Source of the DNA: Vespula vulgaris | Taxonomy: Eukaryota; Arthropoda; Insecta; Hymenoptera; Vespidae | Length of the DNA: 64,000 nt | Reading direction: 5' to 3' | Assembly: GCF_905475345.1 (NCBI RefSeq) | Contig: NC_066591.1 | Location: 481,501 to 545,500 of the forward strand | Shown here: one piece after another, positions 23,969-36,468 of the stretch | How the letters are laid out: each line of letters opens with the position of its first letter | How positions within the stretch are numbered: the stretch's first letter is position 1 | Position numbers and translations under genes: made by a program | The notes under the pieces: generated by a model | Told to the model about the DNA's origin: nothing | The model's database searches: none | The model's input: the letters and a program-made list of their open reading frames with translations, nothing else

Positions 23969-26298
23969 GGACGGAGGAGAAGCTGGACAAAACTTTAGCC
24001 GGCGCGTTTAGTCGCGTGGGAGTCGCGAGCGCCGACGTCGGCGAACGTCTCAATTCCCCGTAGGGGACTACCTGCACGAGAGGGCCGGTCGCAGGTGGAA
24101 GGAGCTGCGGGAGAAAAGGAGAGAGAGAGACGAGGCAACGCGACCTTTACCCTGAGTGGGCTGACCCTCGAGCACCTCGACCTTATCTGCATAAGATACA
24201 AGCACCTGTTGCCAACGTATAAGATGCCGGCACCTTTGTGCCGCTGAAGACGTCTAGAGGAAGAGAGCGAGACTCTCTTCTCTCGACGGGTGGCCCAATG
24301 AACGATCGACCAAATCGTTCGATCTTCGGACGGAGGGGAATTATTGAAAATTACACCGAAACTCGCGTACGCGAGTTTCGGTGTAATCTCGCGAGAAACG
24401 ACGAGAGCATCTTTTAAGAATATTCTGGCTGGTATACACCGGCTATCATTAGCGGTACTCAACGGGAGGCTTTAAATTTTTCTCGTACGTTTCGAGAGAG
24501 AGAGAGAGAGAGAGATATGTTGCCTCCTCGATTCTTTGTCGCATTTCGAATACCTATCAACGTTTTTGACTAACAAGCGTAGTTTTTGAGATCGGTTAAA
24601 AATAAGACATCGAGTCTTTCCGAGTCGAATTTTTGAGCGCGAACATTGTCATTCGTTACGGACGAGCGAGAAGGTTGAAAAACGAAGGAAAAAAAAGGAA
24701 AGAATGGGAGAAAGAAGAAACGATTTTCTTTAATCCGCGTGTAGAGAACGACAGGGAGGTCAAACGGAAGAAGAAAAGTCTTTTTCCAGTGCAGTAGAAA
24801 CGGTGATGCTACTTGTTGGAAAGTGTCTCCCTTGTAAAAGATTTAGGCCGTTCCAAACCGTTACCACGATGAATCCTTCGAGAACGGAGCGTCCCTTAAA
24901 TTTGATTTGTTCCAGATATTATTTGTCATCATCTAGGACTGCCATGACCGAGAGGATTACCAAGAAAACTTTTTCATTCTCTTCACGCTGCTGGAAAGAA
25001 TATGTCACTGGGAAGGATTCTAACGCCGAGAGCAAAAAAGCGTCGCTTTTCTCGTCGAATGAAAGGAAAAAGAAGAAGAAGAAAAAAAAGACGATGACTC
25101 TCGTACGATGTTCGTCGCTTACGAGATCTCGAATCTTTTGAAAAAGTCAGATAGGTACTACGTAGGTAATATTTGTTCGAGTATCAGTCGTTACTAATCC
25201 TTGCCGTTGCGAACTCGAGCGCAAGGCTTATCGATCGCTCGATCCAACGTGGAGATTAAGAACGATCGAGCACGACGAATGAGATCACGAGTTAGGAGAC
25301 GTTCGCGATTCGAGGAAACGGCTGGTCACCCAAAGTTTTTCTCTCTTTCTTTTCTTTTTTTTTTTTTTAACGCGCGTTCCGTCTTGAGCTTGGTTTTACG
25401 ATTTTCAAACAACCGGATGACGGAGATAAGTCTCGAGCCAAGGCGAGAAATCGTTATCGGTCTGCTCCGACGAAGCAAGAATCGCCGTATGAGAAAGGAA
25501 AGCATCGCTCGATGATTCCAAGAGTCGGTGCGCTGTTTGCGCTCGACGACTCGACGCGCAGTCTCTTTCTCTCTCGCTCTCTATGTCTGTCTCGTACGGC
25601 GTACGAGATAAATATTAAATAGTCGAAGGTGAGCTTTATCGGCTCGTTCAAACATCGCGCCTCAGGATTGCGTCTACAGAGAACAACGAGTCGCGAAAAT
25701 TTAGCAAAAATTGGCCGCACGCGGTAGACTCGCTTTGACTCGCGGATCACGTTTTAGCAAGAAATCGTGGCGTGCCGTCGACACATGTAACACATCATAG
25801 GGCACGATTTATAGCGGCGCAAGGCCATCGCAAAAAAGACGATCCCTCGGCCATATAAGACGCGGCTTCGGTCTCGCGCGTCGCCCTACCGAAAGACGGG
25901 ACACGTCCCTTCGAAAAGCGATTTAACGGATATCGGCGTCGGAGGCTTACCGAGCGATTAAACTCTCTCTTTCCCGCGCGTGCGAAGGAGAAGAAGAAGA
26001 AAGAAGAAGGAGGAGAAAAAGGAGAGGTAGAAGAAGAAGAAGAAGAAGACGAAGAAGGAGAAGAAGAAGACGAAGAAGAAGAAGAAGAAGAAGAAGAAAG
26101 AGTGAGAAGAGGACCGAGGCAGGCAGTCGAGAGGACCTACCAATGCGGTAGGTGCCTCTTGGCGGCGGAATGATTACAGGCTACGGACGCACTCACTACC
26201 AGCTATAATATCGAGTACAAACTCGTTCAAAAGTATCGAGATTTCTTCTCTCTCTCTTCTCTCTTTCTCTCTCTCACTCTTTCTCTCTCTTTCTCTCG

Positions 26299-26335
<37 letters not shown>

Positions 26336-26930
26336 AACGATACGAAAAGCGGTGAAACGTAGCGTAATCCGGAAACGGCCGTTTAGTCCGTCGAATCGCG
26401 CGATGCTCCAGGAGATCCAGTTTTCGAGACGGTCCCCTCGCTCTCTCCCTCCTCTCGGCTGAGTCTCGAAATGCGTATGCGCGCGAGCATAAGCGCGGAT
26501 CGCCGATAGCGATCTGCGCTTTCCCCTTGCTCGCGCTGAAACCTCTCGAGATCTAATCTAAAAGATTCGTTCGAGGACAAAGAGAGAAGAGAAGCGAAAA
26601 GAAAAAAGGGAATTGAGAGAGAGAGAGAGAAGAAAGAGAAAAAGAAACTGGTCCGTGTTCGCACGAAGCAACGTCGACGACAACGACGGCTAAGGGTGAA
26701 AGGTCGAAGGCCTCGCAAAGCGGACGTTCCGGAGAAAAGGAGATGATTCGTCGAGGAGACGAAATACAAAACCATCTTACCTGCCCGCTATAAGAACCTC
26801 TTGAAGGGAACTTTCGTTACCTCTAATATCTCTGCGAAAGTATAGACACTTTTTCGTCTCGATCAAATTCATCGGTAGAAGAGAAGAGCGCGAATGGCAA
26901 GGGAGGAAGGCACGAGCCTCGAAGACGAGC

Positions 26931-26962
<32 letters not shown>

Positions 26963-27496
26963 TGCGCGGGGGGTCGAAAGAGGCGTGCCCTTCGTCCGAA
27001 GGCCCCGGGCACGTGCCCTCGCCGGGCCAGATGTATGTTTTGCAACCTGATAATGGACCTTCTCGTACCAGTTCTGGCTCCCCTGCGGCTCTTTTAGATC
27101 TCGTCGAGGCGATTGTAAGCCGAGCTTTTTCGCTCGAGCCGCTCCCACCCCATTATGTCGAATGTCCCCATATGGCCACTTAGTAAAACTAAAAGAAGCA
27201 TGCGAATGAAAAAAAAGGAGATGGGAGAAGGGGGAATGGAGATGGATGAGAGAGAGAGGAAGATAGAGAACGCGAATCGCGACGAAAGACGAAGAACACT
27301 TTTAAATAGTACAGGAAGTAAGATCTCAAAGTCGCCAAGTATGTTACATAGAGCACGTGCGACTTTTCGAGAACGATTCGAGCGATAGATCGAAAGGAAA
27401 GAAGGTGCGGGCGACGAAGGACGATACCTACCTACTTTGGTCTTTCTCTTTCTCTTTTTTTCCACTGGACGCACGCGAGCGCGAGCTATCCCTTCT

Positions 27497-27535
<39 letters not shown>

Positions 27536-28723
27536 TCTCTATCTGCTCGAAACTCGTCTTCTGTAAATCTCTATCGGGAATACCGGTTGTCAGAGACGAG
27601 CACGGACAATGGACGGTTTTTTGGAACGTGGAACGAGTCCACCTTATGGTCCGTTATATATACCTGCCGTTTTATCACGAATCATGATTCCGAGCTAAAG
27701 TTCCTTCAAAGTCTCGAAGACGTCGAAGACTTTTTCGTTCGTTCTCGAAACTCCACGTAGAAGGGCGGGAGAGGAGGAGTGCGGGGAAAGATTCGGACGC
27801 GATTCTTACCTCGATCGACGATCTTGCCGAAAAGATTTTTCCCTCTGAGAAAGTTCTTGGTCGAACAGTTCCAACGACGATTACGAAACTGGTGTTGACA
27901 TTCGCCGATCGCCTGATTGGCACCTCTGGCTACCGCCATAAGTACCCCTGGATTTTCTCTGACCAGCCGTCTCTGCTTTCTCCTCAAGGTCGCATAAACG
28001 GTGGGATCCATATGGAGCGACGGTAGGAAATTATTCGGCTCTCCTGCTTTGGCGATTCCCCTGAAAGATCGATTCGTCGAATTAACGCTAATAAATTAAA
28101 AAATTGTTAATGTAGGAAAAGCAGAGAGAGAAAGAGAGAGAGTGGGGGATGAGGGGTAACGTTTTGAAAGGGTCTCTTTAACGTGGCCGGCAGAGGCGAG
28201 AGAATTAAGGACGTGTTTTCAAACAGAGATCGCTACGGCGAGGAGCCTGGACGGAAGAGATCCTTTAAAGAGCTTTGATTTATTCGATCGATCTCGACCG
28301 ATCGGAATCTCTTTTTTAGAAGGAGAAGATAGAAATTGGAGTGGGAATAAATGCTGGGACAAGGGGGCAGGCGCGTCTTTTTCTCGCGCATTCTTCTCGT
28401 TCGGAAAGATCGTTCGGGCCGACACTAGGCGAGGCTAAAGCGAGGGTACTCGCGTAAAAAGATTCGCGCTCGAGGAGGAGCATCTCGAGGAGGGTAAAGA
28501 GAAGGATTAGGTCGAAAGACGAAACTGGTTCAACAGTTTCGGTGAACGTTCGTGTGCGTACAACTATGGGCATGTAAGGTACCTACTCTTATGTATAAGT
28601 ACATAGTTATATAAAGGAGCCTGCGAAAAGAATTCGCGTCTCGATCGATGGAGCGTCTCGCAGAAAAACGATCGAAGGAGAAGGTCCGCGTGTTCCTCCG
28701 TGGGAAAAGAAAGACGGACGAGA

Positions 28724-28791
<68 letters not shown>

Positions 28792-29902
28792 TCTCTCTCG
28801 GTTTAAGGTTGCGCGCGAGTACGACCGAGACGAGAGGCAGATCGTGCTTTGGATATATCGTCTTGTAAACGGTTAGGCGCGTGTCCGGACGCAACCCCAT
28901 CAATTCGAAATAGCTCGCGCGTACAGGGATCCAGTCAGTCGTCGCACGGTATAATAAACAGCTAATCACCGTCGTCCGATCTCCTAGCGACGTTTCTCCT
29001 GTCAACGGCGTTTCGGCTCAGGCCGACCCTCTTCTAGACGCACACTCGAGAGGAAAAGCAAAGCGCGAGGATGAACCGCGGAGAGACGAACTCATCTTGC
29101 GAGCCGACATTTACTCAAGGTAAATAAATCGAGAGCGCTAGCAAGCAACGACTCTGACAAAGACAACGTACGTTTTTTCGATTCGTTCGTTCCAAAAATC
29201 ATCGCTCGAGTTAAAGTCGACCGACTTTTACTGTCTTTTCTTTCCCCTCTCTCTCTCTCTCTCTCTTTCTCTCTTTCCGTCTGTCTTTCTTTCTCAACAG
29301 GTACGGCGTACGCTACCTGTTACACATCGAAACCTGCTTCTCGATGCTCCTAAGTGGCTATCTAAGTGGCTCGAACGATAAATCGACTTCGCTTAACGCT
29401 ACAGGTTCGCGGCGTGGAAAGATAAATCGAGACTAGGAAATTTATATCGAATAAAGATTCGAAAAGCCGACTAGACGCGCGATCGCGTTAAATAGGATTA
29501 ACTGGAATAACTCGTTTTAATAAGATCGATATCGATAAAAAATATCTTGATAGTTATTTACGTCAGCTCGTTAGCGACGGATCTTAATTTCGCACGACCA
29601 CCAACGACGTACGTTCGAGTTCGTCACTGACCTGCATTAAAACGAACGAGAAATTCGAGTTTATTCGGTAAGACGAGCGTCCATAAACGCCCGGTTTCCC
29701 GTTAATGTACTTAAACCGAACTAAAAGAACCGCTTCGAAGAAAGAGAAAAAAAGGACGGAGAATAATGAATCGTCCTGATAGCGGACCGAAAATGACTCA
29801 CCACCACATAGAACCCCTTCCGCGATTCTTGTTTCTCGTAATTTCGGCGAGCACCGCGTTGGTCGCGAAGCCGAGGGCACCGAGGAAAAGCCAGAGTCTC
29901 AT
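22599..29902 (-). CDS. wg: Wingless / Wnt1 protein, complete (4 coding exons)
   Basis: Secreted morphogen of canonical Wnt signalling, acylated by Porcupine and released with Wntless. Coding exons, 5' to 3': 29802-29902, 27810-28060, 23582-23856, 22599-23156. All borders are GT-AG and phases match, giving 394 aa. The start is the first in-frame ATG, in the good context CCCACCATGA; MRLWLFLGALGFATNAVLA is a signal peptide. GRGSMWWGIAKAGEPNN, then LRRKQRRLVRENPGV, HQFRNRRWNCST (N-glycan sequon) and LFGKIVDRG identify insect Wnt1. Ser225 in CKCHGMSGSC is the expected palmitoleoylation site. NDTS is a second sequon, and the C-terminus has the CIFHWCCEVKC block. The insert before the C-terminal domain (NS-rich, about residues 255-290) is much shorter than in Drosophila, hence 394 rather than 468 aa. 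It runs tail to tail with Wnt6 and head to head with Ndae1. Confidence 0.97.
23582..23856 (-). CDS. wg: wg coding exon 3
   Basis: It starts with two bases completing the glycine of VDRG and ends at GRA before donor GTAAGT. It encodes CRETAFIYAIMSAAVTHSIA, RDWEWGGCSDNIGYG and NLHNNEAGRA, all typical of Wnt1. Confidence 0.96.
24350..24387. repeat. Perfect 38-bp palindrome, no spacer
   Basis: Two 19-base arms, ATTACACCGAAACTCGCGT and its exact reverse complement, meet without a spacer. The flanking bases (A on the left, C on the right) do not continue the symmetry. It lies inside wg intron 2. Confidence 0.97.
25985..26100. repeat. (GAA)n-rich purine tract
   Basis: More than 100 bp of GAA/GAC/GGA triplets, almost all purine on the + strand, inside wg intron 2. 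Confidence 0.92.
26245..26335. repeat. Impure (CT)n block
   Basis: About 90 bp of CT dinucleotides broken by TTT and CA/CG steps. Confidence 0.92.
27502..27543. repeat. (CT)n microsatellite
   Basis: About 40 bp CT tract in wg intron 2, some 270 bp downstream (on the - strand) of the exon 2 donor. Confidence 0.95.
27810..28060 (-). CDS. wg: wg coding exon 2
   Basis: The acceptor is CTTTCAG and the donor is G/GTAAGAAT. It begins with the last base of a tryptophan codon and encodes GIAKAGEPNNFLPSLHMDP, the basic LRRKQRRL stretch, HQFRNRRWNCSTKNF and KNLFGKIVDR. Confidence 0.96.
28061..29801 (-). other. wg intron 1 (1.74 kb)
   Basis: Donor GTGAGT at 29801-29796 and acceptor CTTTCAG at 28061. 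It carries the longest pure dinucleotide tract seen in the window (28726-28788). No exon was recognised. Confidence 0.85.
28726..28788. repeat. (CT)n microsatellite, about 31 units
   Basis: The longest uninterrupted dinucleotide tract I found here, about 62 bp, inside wg intron 1. On the sense strand of wg it reads (GA)n. Confidence 0.96.
29802..29902 (-). CDS. wg: wg coding exon 1 (signal peptide)
   Basis: Starts at ATG 29902 and encodes MRLWLFLGALGFATNAVLA (signal peptide), then EITRNKNRGRGSMW, ending with two bases of a tryptophan codon before donor GTGAGT. The frame is open upstream to about 30001, but only through a GTG, so this ATG is the start. Confidence 0.93.
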
Positions 29903-30131
29903 GGTGGGCCAACGATCTCGATTTGCCGTAATGTCGGCTATCGTGGCTTCTGGAGTAGCTCGAAGAGTGCTAGAGATATCCGTAATAGCGTGATAGGACA
30001 CCGCGCACCAAACTCGTTGTTCACCGTCCGTCCAACATCACACCGTCCTTCGTAAGAATGCGCGCACGAGCGAACGAACGTTCGTCAGCTCGAGCGCATT
30101 CTCTCTCTCCTTATTTTTTTCGTTCTCTTTT

Positions 30132-30173
<42 letters not shown>

Positions 30174-30187
30174 CTCGTCGTCCTCGT

Positions 30188-30227
<40 letters not shown>

Positions 30228-30250
30228 TGTCGTCGTAGTAGTCGTCGTTG
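30132..30250. repeat. (TCG)n trinucleotide repeat 5' of wg
   Basis: Nearly 40 TCG/GTC triplets with a few CTC, TTC and GTA/GTT variants, starting 230 bp before the wingless ATG. It is CpG in every unit and may fall in the wg promoter or 5' UTR. Confidence 0.95.
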
Positions 30251-33200
30251 AGAAGAGAGAGGCAAGACTCGTAATGCGCTCGGTAGAGTCCAGCGTGACC
30301 GACTGCGGAAGGGTCCGAGGATCGGTCTGCTCGGGGCAGGGAAACTCACCCTCCGGGCCCTTCCTTCGAGGGGTGGGTGTCGTCGCGCGGCACGCCGATG
30401 CTTCGGAAGAGTCGAGTCGATGGTGGGGGAGGCGAGAATTCTACCTGGCACCCTCTATTCTCTATCCTCGCACCTCGTCGTCCTCGCGACCTTGCTCTCT
30501 CTCCCTCTCTCTCTCTTTCGCTGTCTCTCTCTCTTTCTCTCTCTCTCTCTATCTCTATCTCGTTCGGAAGCGAAGGGTAGCGAGCGAACGCGCTCGATTT
30601 CTCGCGTCTCGAATCGCGCCTCTATCCGACGCCCTTATCTTCTCGCGCACGGATTATTCGAGAGATACTTTGAAGAATCGCTGCAAGACCAATTCCCTTC
30701 GACGGACAAGTATAGGCCTCGGCTAGCCGACTGCACGCGCTCCTCCGTGGAGGAGCCGATCTCTCCTCCTCCTTCTCACCTCCCACCTCCGTAGCTTCCT
30801 CTTCGTCCTCGCGAAGACAGGAGAGAGAAGGATAGAGACAGAGAGAGAAAGAGAGAGAGAAACTTCTCCCCTTCCATCGAATCGGTGAGGCCCTCGAGAC
30901 CCCCCCCAGACCGATCGAATCTCGGCCCGCCTCTCTCGCTCTCTTTCTCTCGCTACCGTTCTCCTCCCTCTCGAAGGAGCAGCCTTCGCGCCCCCTCTAT
31001 TCCTTCCATATGTCTAGTTTGAGAAAAGCAGAGATACGACTTAACGAACGACGAGACGCTCGATCTCGTCCTCTCGCTCCTGTACGATTTTGCAACCTTT
31101 GTCATTCGTCGTGCGTCGCGAGCGAGTCATGGAGAGTCTCTTTCGTCGTCACCTTCTTCGACGTTCCGTCGCGATAGTGCGCCGAGACGCTTCGATCGAC
31201 GTCGTCGCGTCGAGAAGAAGGAACTCTTTGCATCGGTGAGCAAACGCGAGCACGTGGTCGTCGGGGGAAGCGCCGGTGGTAGGCGGGTCGGTCCCCGCCA
31301 CGAGGCCACGCCCCTCTCCTTTTACCCCCACCCCTCTGCCAAAGCAAGCAAGGAACTCGTGCCCACCGTCGCTCTTTCCCACTTTTATTTCTTTGCTGGC
31401 GCTCAACCGCCGCTGGTGCACGCGTGCCTCTCTCTCTCTCTCTCTCTCTCTCGCATTTTTTTCTGTTTTTTCTGTTTTCTTTTTCCTTTGTCTTTTTTTC
31501 TTTTTATACAGCGGCACCTCCGATAGATATTAAGTAGTATTTGTCGGGACAAGGAGGTAAACAAAGCCGAAATTTTGCCAGCAGGACATTCGTACGGTGA
31601 GCAGGGTAAGAGGCTTGCTCGCGCACATCCTTTTGCGTGTTTCTCTGGCGCGAGCTCGCAACTAATTTCGCGCAATGACTCCAATTACGTTTTTACAACG
31701 GCGCATCTACTCGTTTAAACTCCGACGTCCCCGATCCTCGGAGGCGAACAGTTTATCGTCGGCAAGCAAAATCCAAGGCAATTACATTTGGAATGCCCGT
31801 CCACGAAGGTGCGCTCCGTTCGCTTCTGCCGTCGAGAGAACGACGCAAGAAACGTCTTTGCTTCTTCCTCGGACGACGGACTGACCGTCCAGCAAGCTCC
31901 CTTTTTTTCTCCATTCGTCTCTCTTTCCTCTGTCACAAACTCCCTTCGCATACCGTACGATCTGCTCGTCGAAACGAGAGAAACCTACGCGTCCTGGGCT
32001 ATTCGATTCATTCGATCCTCCATAAATCCGTAGATCGCGTCTCGCTGATTAAAGCGGTCGTGTCGCGAGCGAATAAAGAAAGGATTTTGCACTCGTATTC
32101 CCTCGCGCTGCTTCTTTTCCTCATATTTTACAGCACTCGGGAATACTCGCTTTCGCGCGTACCTGTGTAGATCGTGCAGAGGAGGCGGCTCGATGCGCAA
32201 AAATAAATAAACGACGATCTTGGTCCGTGTCGTCGACGGAAAAGAGATTAAGAAAGATCTAGGATCAAAGACGGATCGGCGATCGATCGTTCCACGTAAG
32301 ATATAGACCTATGTAACCAAGTACTCGTGGCTCGTGCACACAACGTCTCGCGATAATCGAATAGTCGCGTACGCCGTATGTAAGCCGCCTGTTACGTCGT
32401 AGCAACGATCGCCGAGGGCGAGGACGCGTCTATAGCAGCTATACGAACGATACGACTTACCTTCTCCGCCGCTCGGCTCGACGCTCTTATGATAATTACC
32501 TAGTTAATTGCGACGGCTCGCGCTAGCGCGTTCTAACAGGTGCGCGTAGCCGCGAGGCATCGTTTACGCGAATACTTCCTAATCGATTCTACTTTCGCTC
32601 TTTCGCGAGTAGATTTGATTTCGTTCGATCGGCGAAGACACAAGGATCCACCTATTTAAACGGATGCGTAAGAGGCGTTTGCTGCTTCTCCGGTCGGTAA
32701 AAATAAAGTCGGCACGTTTCGGTGCATCTGGCTTTTAACGTCGATGGCCTCGCAGATGACCGACCAGTAAATCATCCAGATATTCCTCCGTTTACATCTG
32801 GATCGTACGGGTGAAAGAGAAGAGTGGTCTTGGCAATTTGCTATCTAGTTTGAGTCGTATTTTCGAAAATAGTTTTATCGCGGTCGAAGCGAGCGCATGG
32901 GAAAGGAGAAGAGAGAAAAAAGAAAACACGAAAAATGGGAAAAGAAAAAGAAGGAGAAAGGAAGAGGAAAGAGAAAAGGGAGAGGGGGGCATGGAGCAGG
33001 GGTGTGCAGGGTGCAAGGTGGTCGCGCGCGATAACGTCGTTGGCGGTGAGTCGGAGGACAGCGGTAGTAGGAACGGTATTAGTAAAGGCCACCGTAGGCG
33101 CGCGTGACTATTTATTTGGTGCGGCCGAGCGCCACGCATAGGACGACAAAATATAGGTACGGGGTGGTCCGGTCGAGTTTGCGGTGGCCCGCAGGCCGCA

Positions 33201-33479
33201 ACTTCATTTACACCTATTCACAGCCCCCTCGGTTCCTGAGCGCGGCTTTTAGATTTACGAGCTACCTCGCCTCGCCTCCTCCAGCCATTTCTCCCTCTCT
33301 TCCTTTCTAGGACGCCTCCGCGAAGAAGCGCGGACATTAGAACGCTTCCACGGACACGAATCTCCTTTCTAATTGGCTATTCAGGAGAACAGAGGAAAGA
33401 GAGAGAGAGAGAGAGAGAGGCACCGAGCAGGTGCGTTCTCGAGTACCTTCGAGTTGAGCGGGTAACAGCGGGAAAGGAT

Positions 33480-33503
33480 TCCCGTAGGATGGATCCTACG
33501 GGA
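33480..33503. repeat. Inverted repeat, 11-bp arms with 2-nt spacer
   Basis: TCCCGTAGGAT, GG, ATCCTACGGGA. A short near-palindrome in the wg-Ndae1 gap with no clear role. Confidence 0.9.
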
Positions 33504-34027
33504 TTAGTCTAATATAGTTTAACTCTCGTCTTGCTCCTTAACCAAAGGAATAAAGCGTGAAAGACGAATAAAGGGTTGGCCGGTATTAGGAAGGGCTCGC
33601 GCGCGTCATCTTCGAATTCCGTTGCTTCCGACGAAGCGGAATCGTTTGGACGTCGCGCGATCTACGAGTCGTAGGAACACCTACGAAGGATTTCTGGCAG
33701 GGGCGCGAACGAGTCGGACGACATCAAAGGATCCGCCGAGAGAGCCAATTATCGTTCCGTGAGAGCGTGCTGGCGCCCAAAACGGTAGAACATAGAGAAG
33801 CTTCTTCGGTCTTCTTTCGTTGCGGTTAAGAGGATCCTCTTTCTTCTTCGAACGACCATCGAACGATCGTCGATGTCTTTCACAAACTTTCCCGTTGCAT
33901 TGGGGTTGCGTTCTGGCGCGAGGAAAGAGTGATTCAACGGATACGTTTGCAAGAGATACCAAAACGGAGAGAAGAATGAACGACGGATTATCGAGAGGGA
34001 AGGATGGAAGGAAGGAAGGAAGGAAGG

Positions 34028-34054
34028 AGCAGCAGCAGCAGCAGCAGCAGCAGC
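34028..34054. repeat. (AGC)n trinucleotide repeat
   Basis: Nine AGC units following a (GAAG)n run. A reading frame across it encodes polyglutamine or polyserine, but the surrounding frame has no protein-like features. Confidence 0.93.
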
Positions 34055-34579
34055 GTACTTATACCTGGGCCATGTCCCATAGGGTCTCTGCAAAGCGAAT
34101 TATCCTCTCTGTTATGGGCAAACATTTATGTATTTATTGCCGTACAAACGGTTGGCACAATGCCGGCACGAAGGCGATCAATGCGCATTACCATCGGCTC
34201 ATCTCGAACGTACCTAGTAGCGTGTCCTCTAGAGAAAGAAGAAGGGACGAGAGATAAAGCTAAGTAGTACGTCGTGGTTCGGTTCTCGAGCTCGAGAAGA
34301 GGAAAAAGATTCTCGCAACGTATTAATGAATTCGTTTCGAACGTAGCTCGGCAGGCAGCTATAAATAATTTCGTCGAATAGCCGTCGTATGCGATATCGA
34401 CGGAAACGATATCGTAATAATGATAATAAAAAGTAACTAATAAAAATTCGGGAGGGACCAGTCGTTCGTTTCTCGCGCGTTCGTCCCTTCTTCCAGCTGA
34501 GATCGCCGAAAGGATAATGGCGCAGCGCTGTACGAGGAATAACGCGCGTGCGAGCGGCATGGGAAGATAGAGAGAGAGA

Positions 34580-34617
<38 letters not shown>

Positions 34618-36058
34618 CGAGCCAGAGTCGGAGAGAGGAGCCTCGAGGAACATAATGTTTTCATTAGGTCGCGATCATTATCTGGCTCAACCGGGAACAA
34701 ACGAGCGAATGCCACGGGGCGCATAGCGCGCACGTATTAAGACGAATGGCCAACGTCGCTCCGGTAATTAATTACGGCCTCCCCCAGTGTTACTAATATT
34801 AATTAATCCCATTCGTCCCGCGGGCTCTGCTCGAGTACGATATAGTCGAGCGTAGGTACGGTGACTTTACGAAATTGGTTCTTTCTTTCGAAAAAACCGT
34901 GCCATCCTTCCTTCCATCGGGATTAAACGTGCGAACTCCGTGGAACTCGCGAACCACCTGTTTGGAAAGATTACTTTCTTTGCAGTTTGGCTCTCTCTCT
35001 CTCTCCGACGCTCGAATCGTTCATTAATTATCCGGACCGCCCACTCGGGTCCAACCTAATCGTAAATTCTATGCGCGAACTTTTCTCCTCCGTTCGATCT
35101 CGCGACTCGAGAGCGCGAGTCCGCTCGCCGACGGTCCTCGCCGAGATATGAGTAGGGAATAAAGGAGTCGGACTCGCGAAACCGGTCGATAAATCTTTCT
35201 CGTGCGTGGACATCGATCGTCGCGGCTCTCCTCGTCGTCTTATGTACCGATGGTGGCGACGATGGTGGTGGTGGGTGGAAAGGATAAAAGGTCCGGAAGG
35301 GCCGCCTAAAAGGTCCGGAGAAAAGAAATAGAGACGCATCGAGGCGCATTCTCGGCGTGACGCGACGCGTTAATACGTGCTCGATCGATGGACCGATCGA
35401 TGGATCGGCCGATCTGCCAAGAAATGACGTATCGTCGAACGCCGCGGGCCTACCGATTCTTTGCGAGAAAAAAAGGTCGCGTGGCCGAAGGGAAGGGGGC
35501 GGCTCGAAAGGGAGGACAGAGAGAGAGAGAGAGAGAGGCTCTCTCGCGCGCGTGCCCCGATCGCTGCGCTTCGCCTCGCGTCGCGTCGAGACCAGACGCA
35601 CCTCCACCCCGTTGGATAACTATTTTTATACGGGCATTTACGATTCTCCGGGTGGGCCAGCGCGACCGGAATAGCTCGTATTTTTGACATTCCTTCGATC
35701 ATCGATCGATCCGAGCTGTACGCGAGCAAGCTTCGTCGCGTGCCTCGTCCGATACGTGACGAGCCAGCTCGATCGGCTTTATCGTCCCTCCTTTTCTCTT
35801 TATTCCAGCAGGTCTCGCCTACTCGGCGAGTATTCGATTCGCGGTTTCGGACCACCCCGTAGCGTGGAAAGGCTCGCCCTTGGCTCGCATTAATAAATCG
35901 GCGCGGACGCACCGAACGTAGATCATCGCGTCGCGGCTCGGCGATCCACGCGGGGATCCGTGGGCTCCCTCCTCTTCTTCTCCTCTTAATTGCTCCGATT
36001 AATTAGCCACCACGATTTCGCTAAGGTTAATGGGCGGCCGTACGTTTCGTCGCGGCCA

Positions 36059-36089
36059 AACGAACCAACCAACGAACCAACCAACGAAC
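36059..36089. repeat. (AACC/AACG)n tetranucleotide repeat
   Basis: Alternating AACC and AACG units, two clusters of each. Confidence 0.85.
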
Positions 36090-36419
36090 GTGCCTTTTAA
36101 TAAGGTTGCGTTAATCACGCGACACGCGAGGCAAATTGACGTGAGGCCCTTGCGGGCCCAGTTTCGTCCGTACGCCAAGTCTCGTTTTACGAAGGACTCG
36201 ACGACAGTGCCGCCCACGTTGACACGCGAAGACGACTCGGTGGGGGGAAACCCGCGGGATTTGCCTTCGTCCTCTCTCTCCGCGTTGTTCGTTCGTCTAA
36301 AAAAGAAATAAGACGAGTAGAGATCGAGAGGAGAGCGAGCTTTTCCTTCTTCGATCTCTCGATCTCGCGATCGCGTGGATTTGGAACCACCCAAGATCGA
36401 TCCATTAGCGCTCGGCGGG

Positions 36420-36424
<5 letters not shown>

Positions 36425-36463
<39 letters not shown>
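36425..36463. repeat. (CT)n microsatellite
   Basis: About 19 CT units. Comparable tracts in this gap lie at 34567-34614 (GA), 38459-38489 (CT) and 40163-40198 (GA). Confidence 0.95.

Positions 36464-36468
<5 letters not shown>

Larger units (their letters stand above)
23857..27809 (-). other. wg intron 2 (3.95 kb)
   Basis: Donor GTAAGAAT and acceptor TTCGCAG on the - strand. It contains a GA tract (23932-23961), a perfect 38-bp palindrome (24350-24387), a GAA-rich block (25985-26100), a long impure CT block (26245-26335) and a CT tract (27502-27543). No exon was recognised. It may hold wingless enhancers, but nothing in the sequence proves it. Confidence 0.8.

Noticed and set aside
29802..30001. 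A longer wg N-terminus starting near 30001
   Set aside because: That start is GTG, not used here. The ATG at 29902 has a good context and begins a clean signal peptide.
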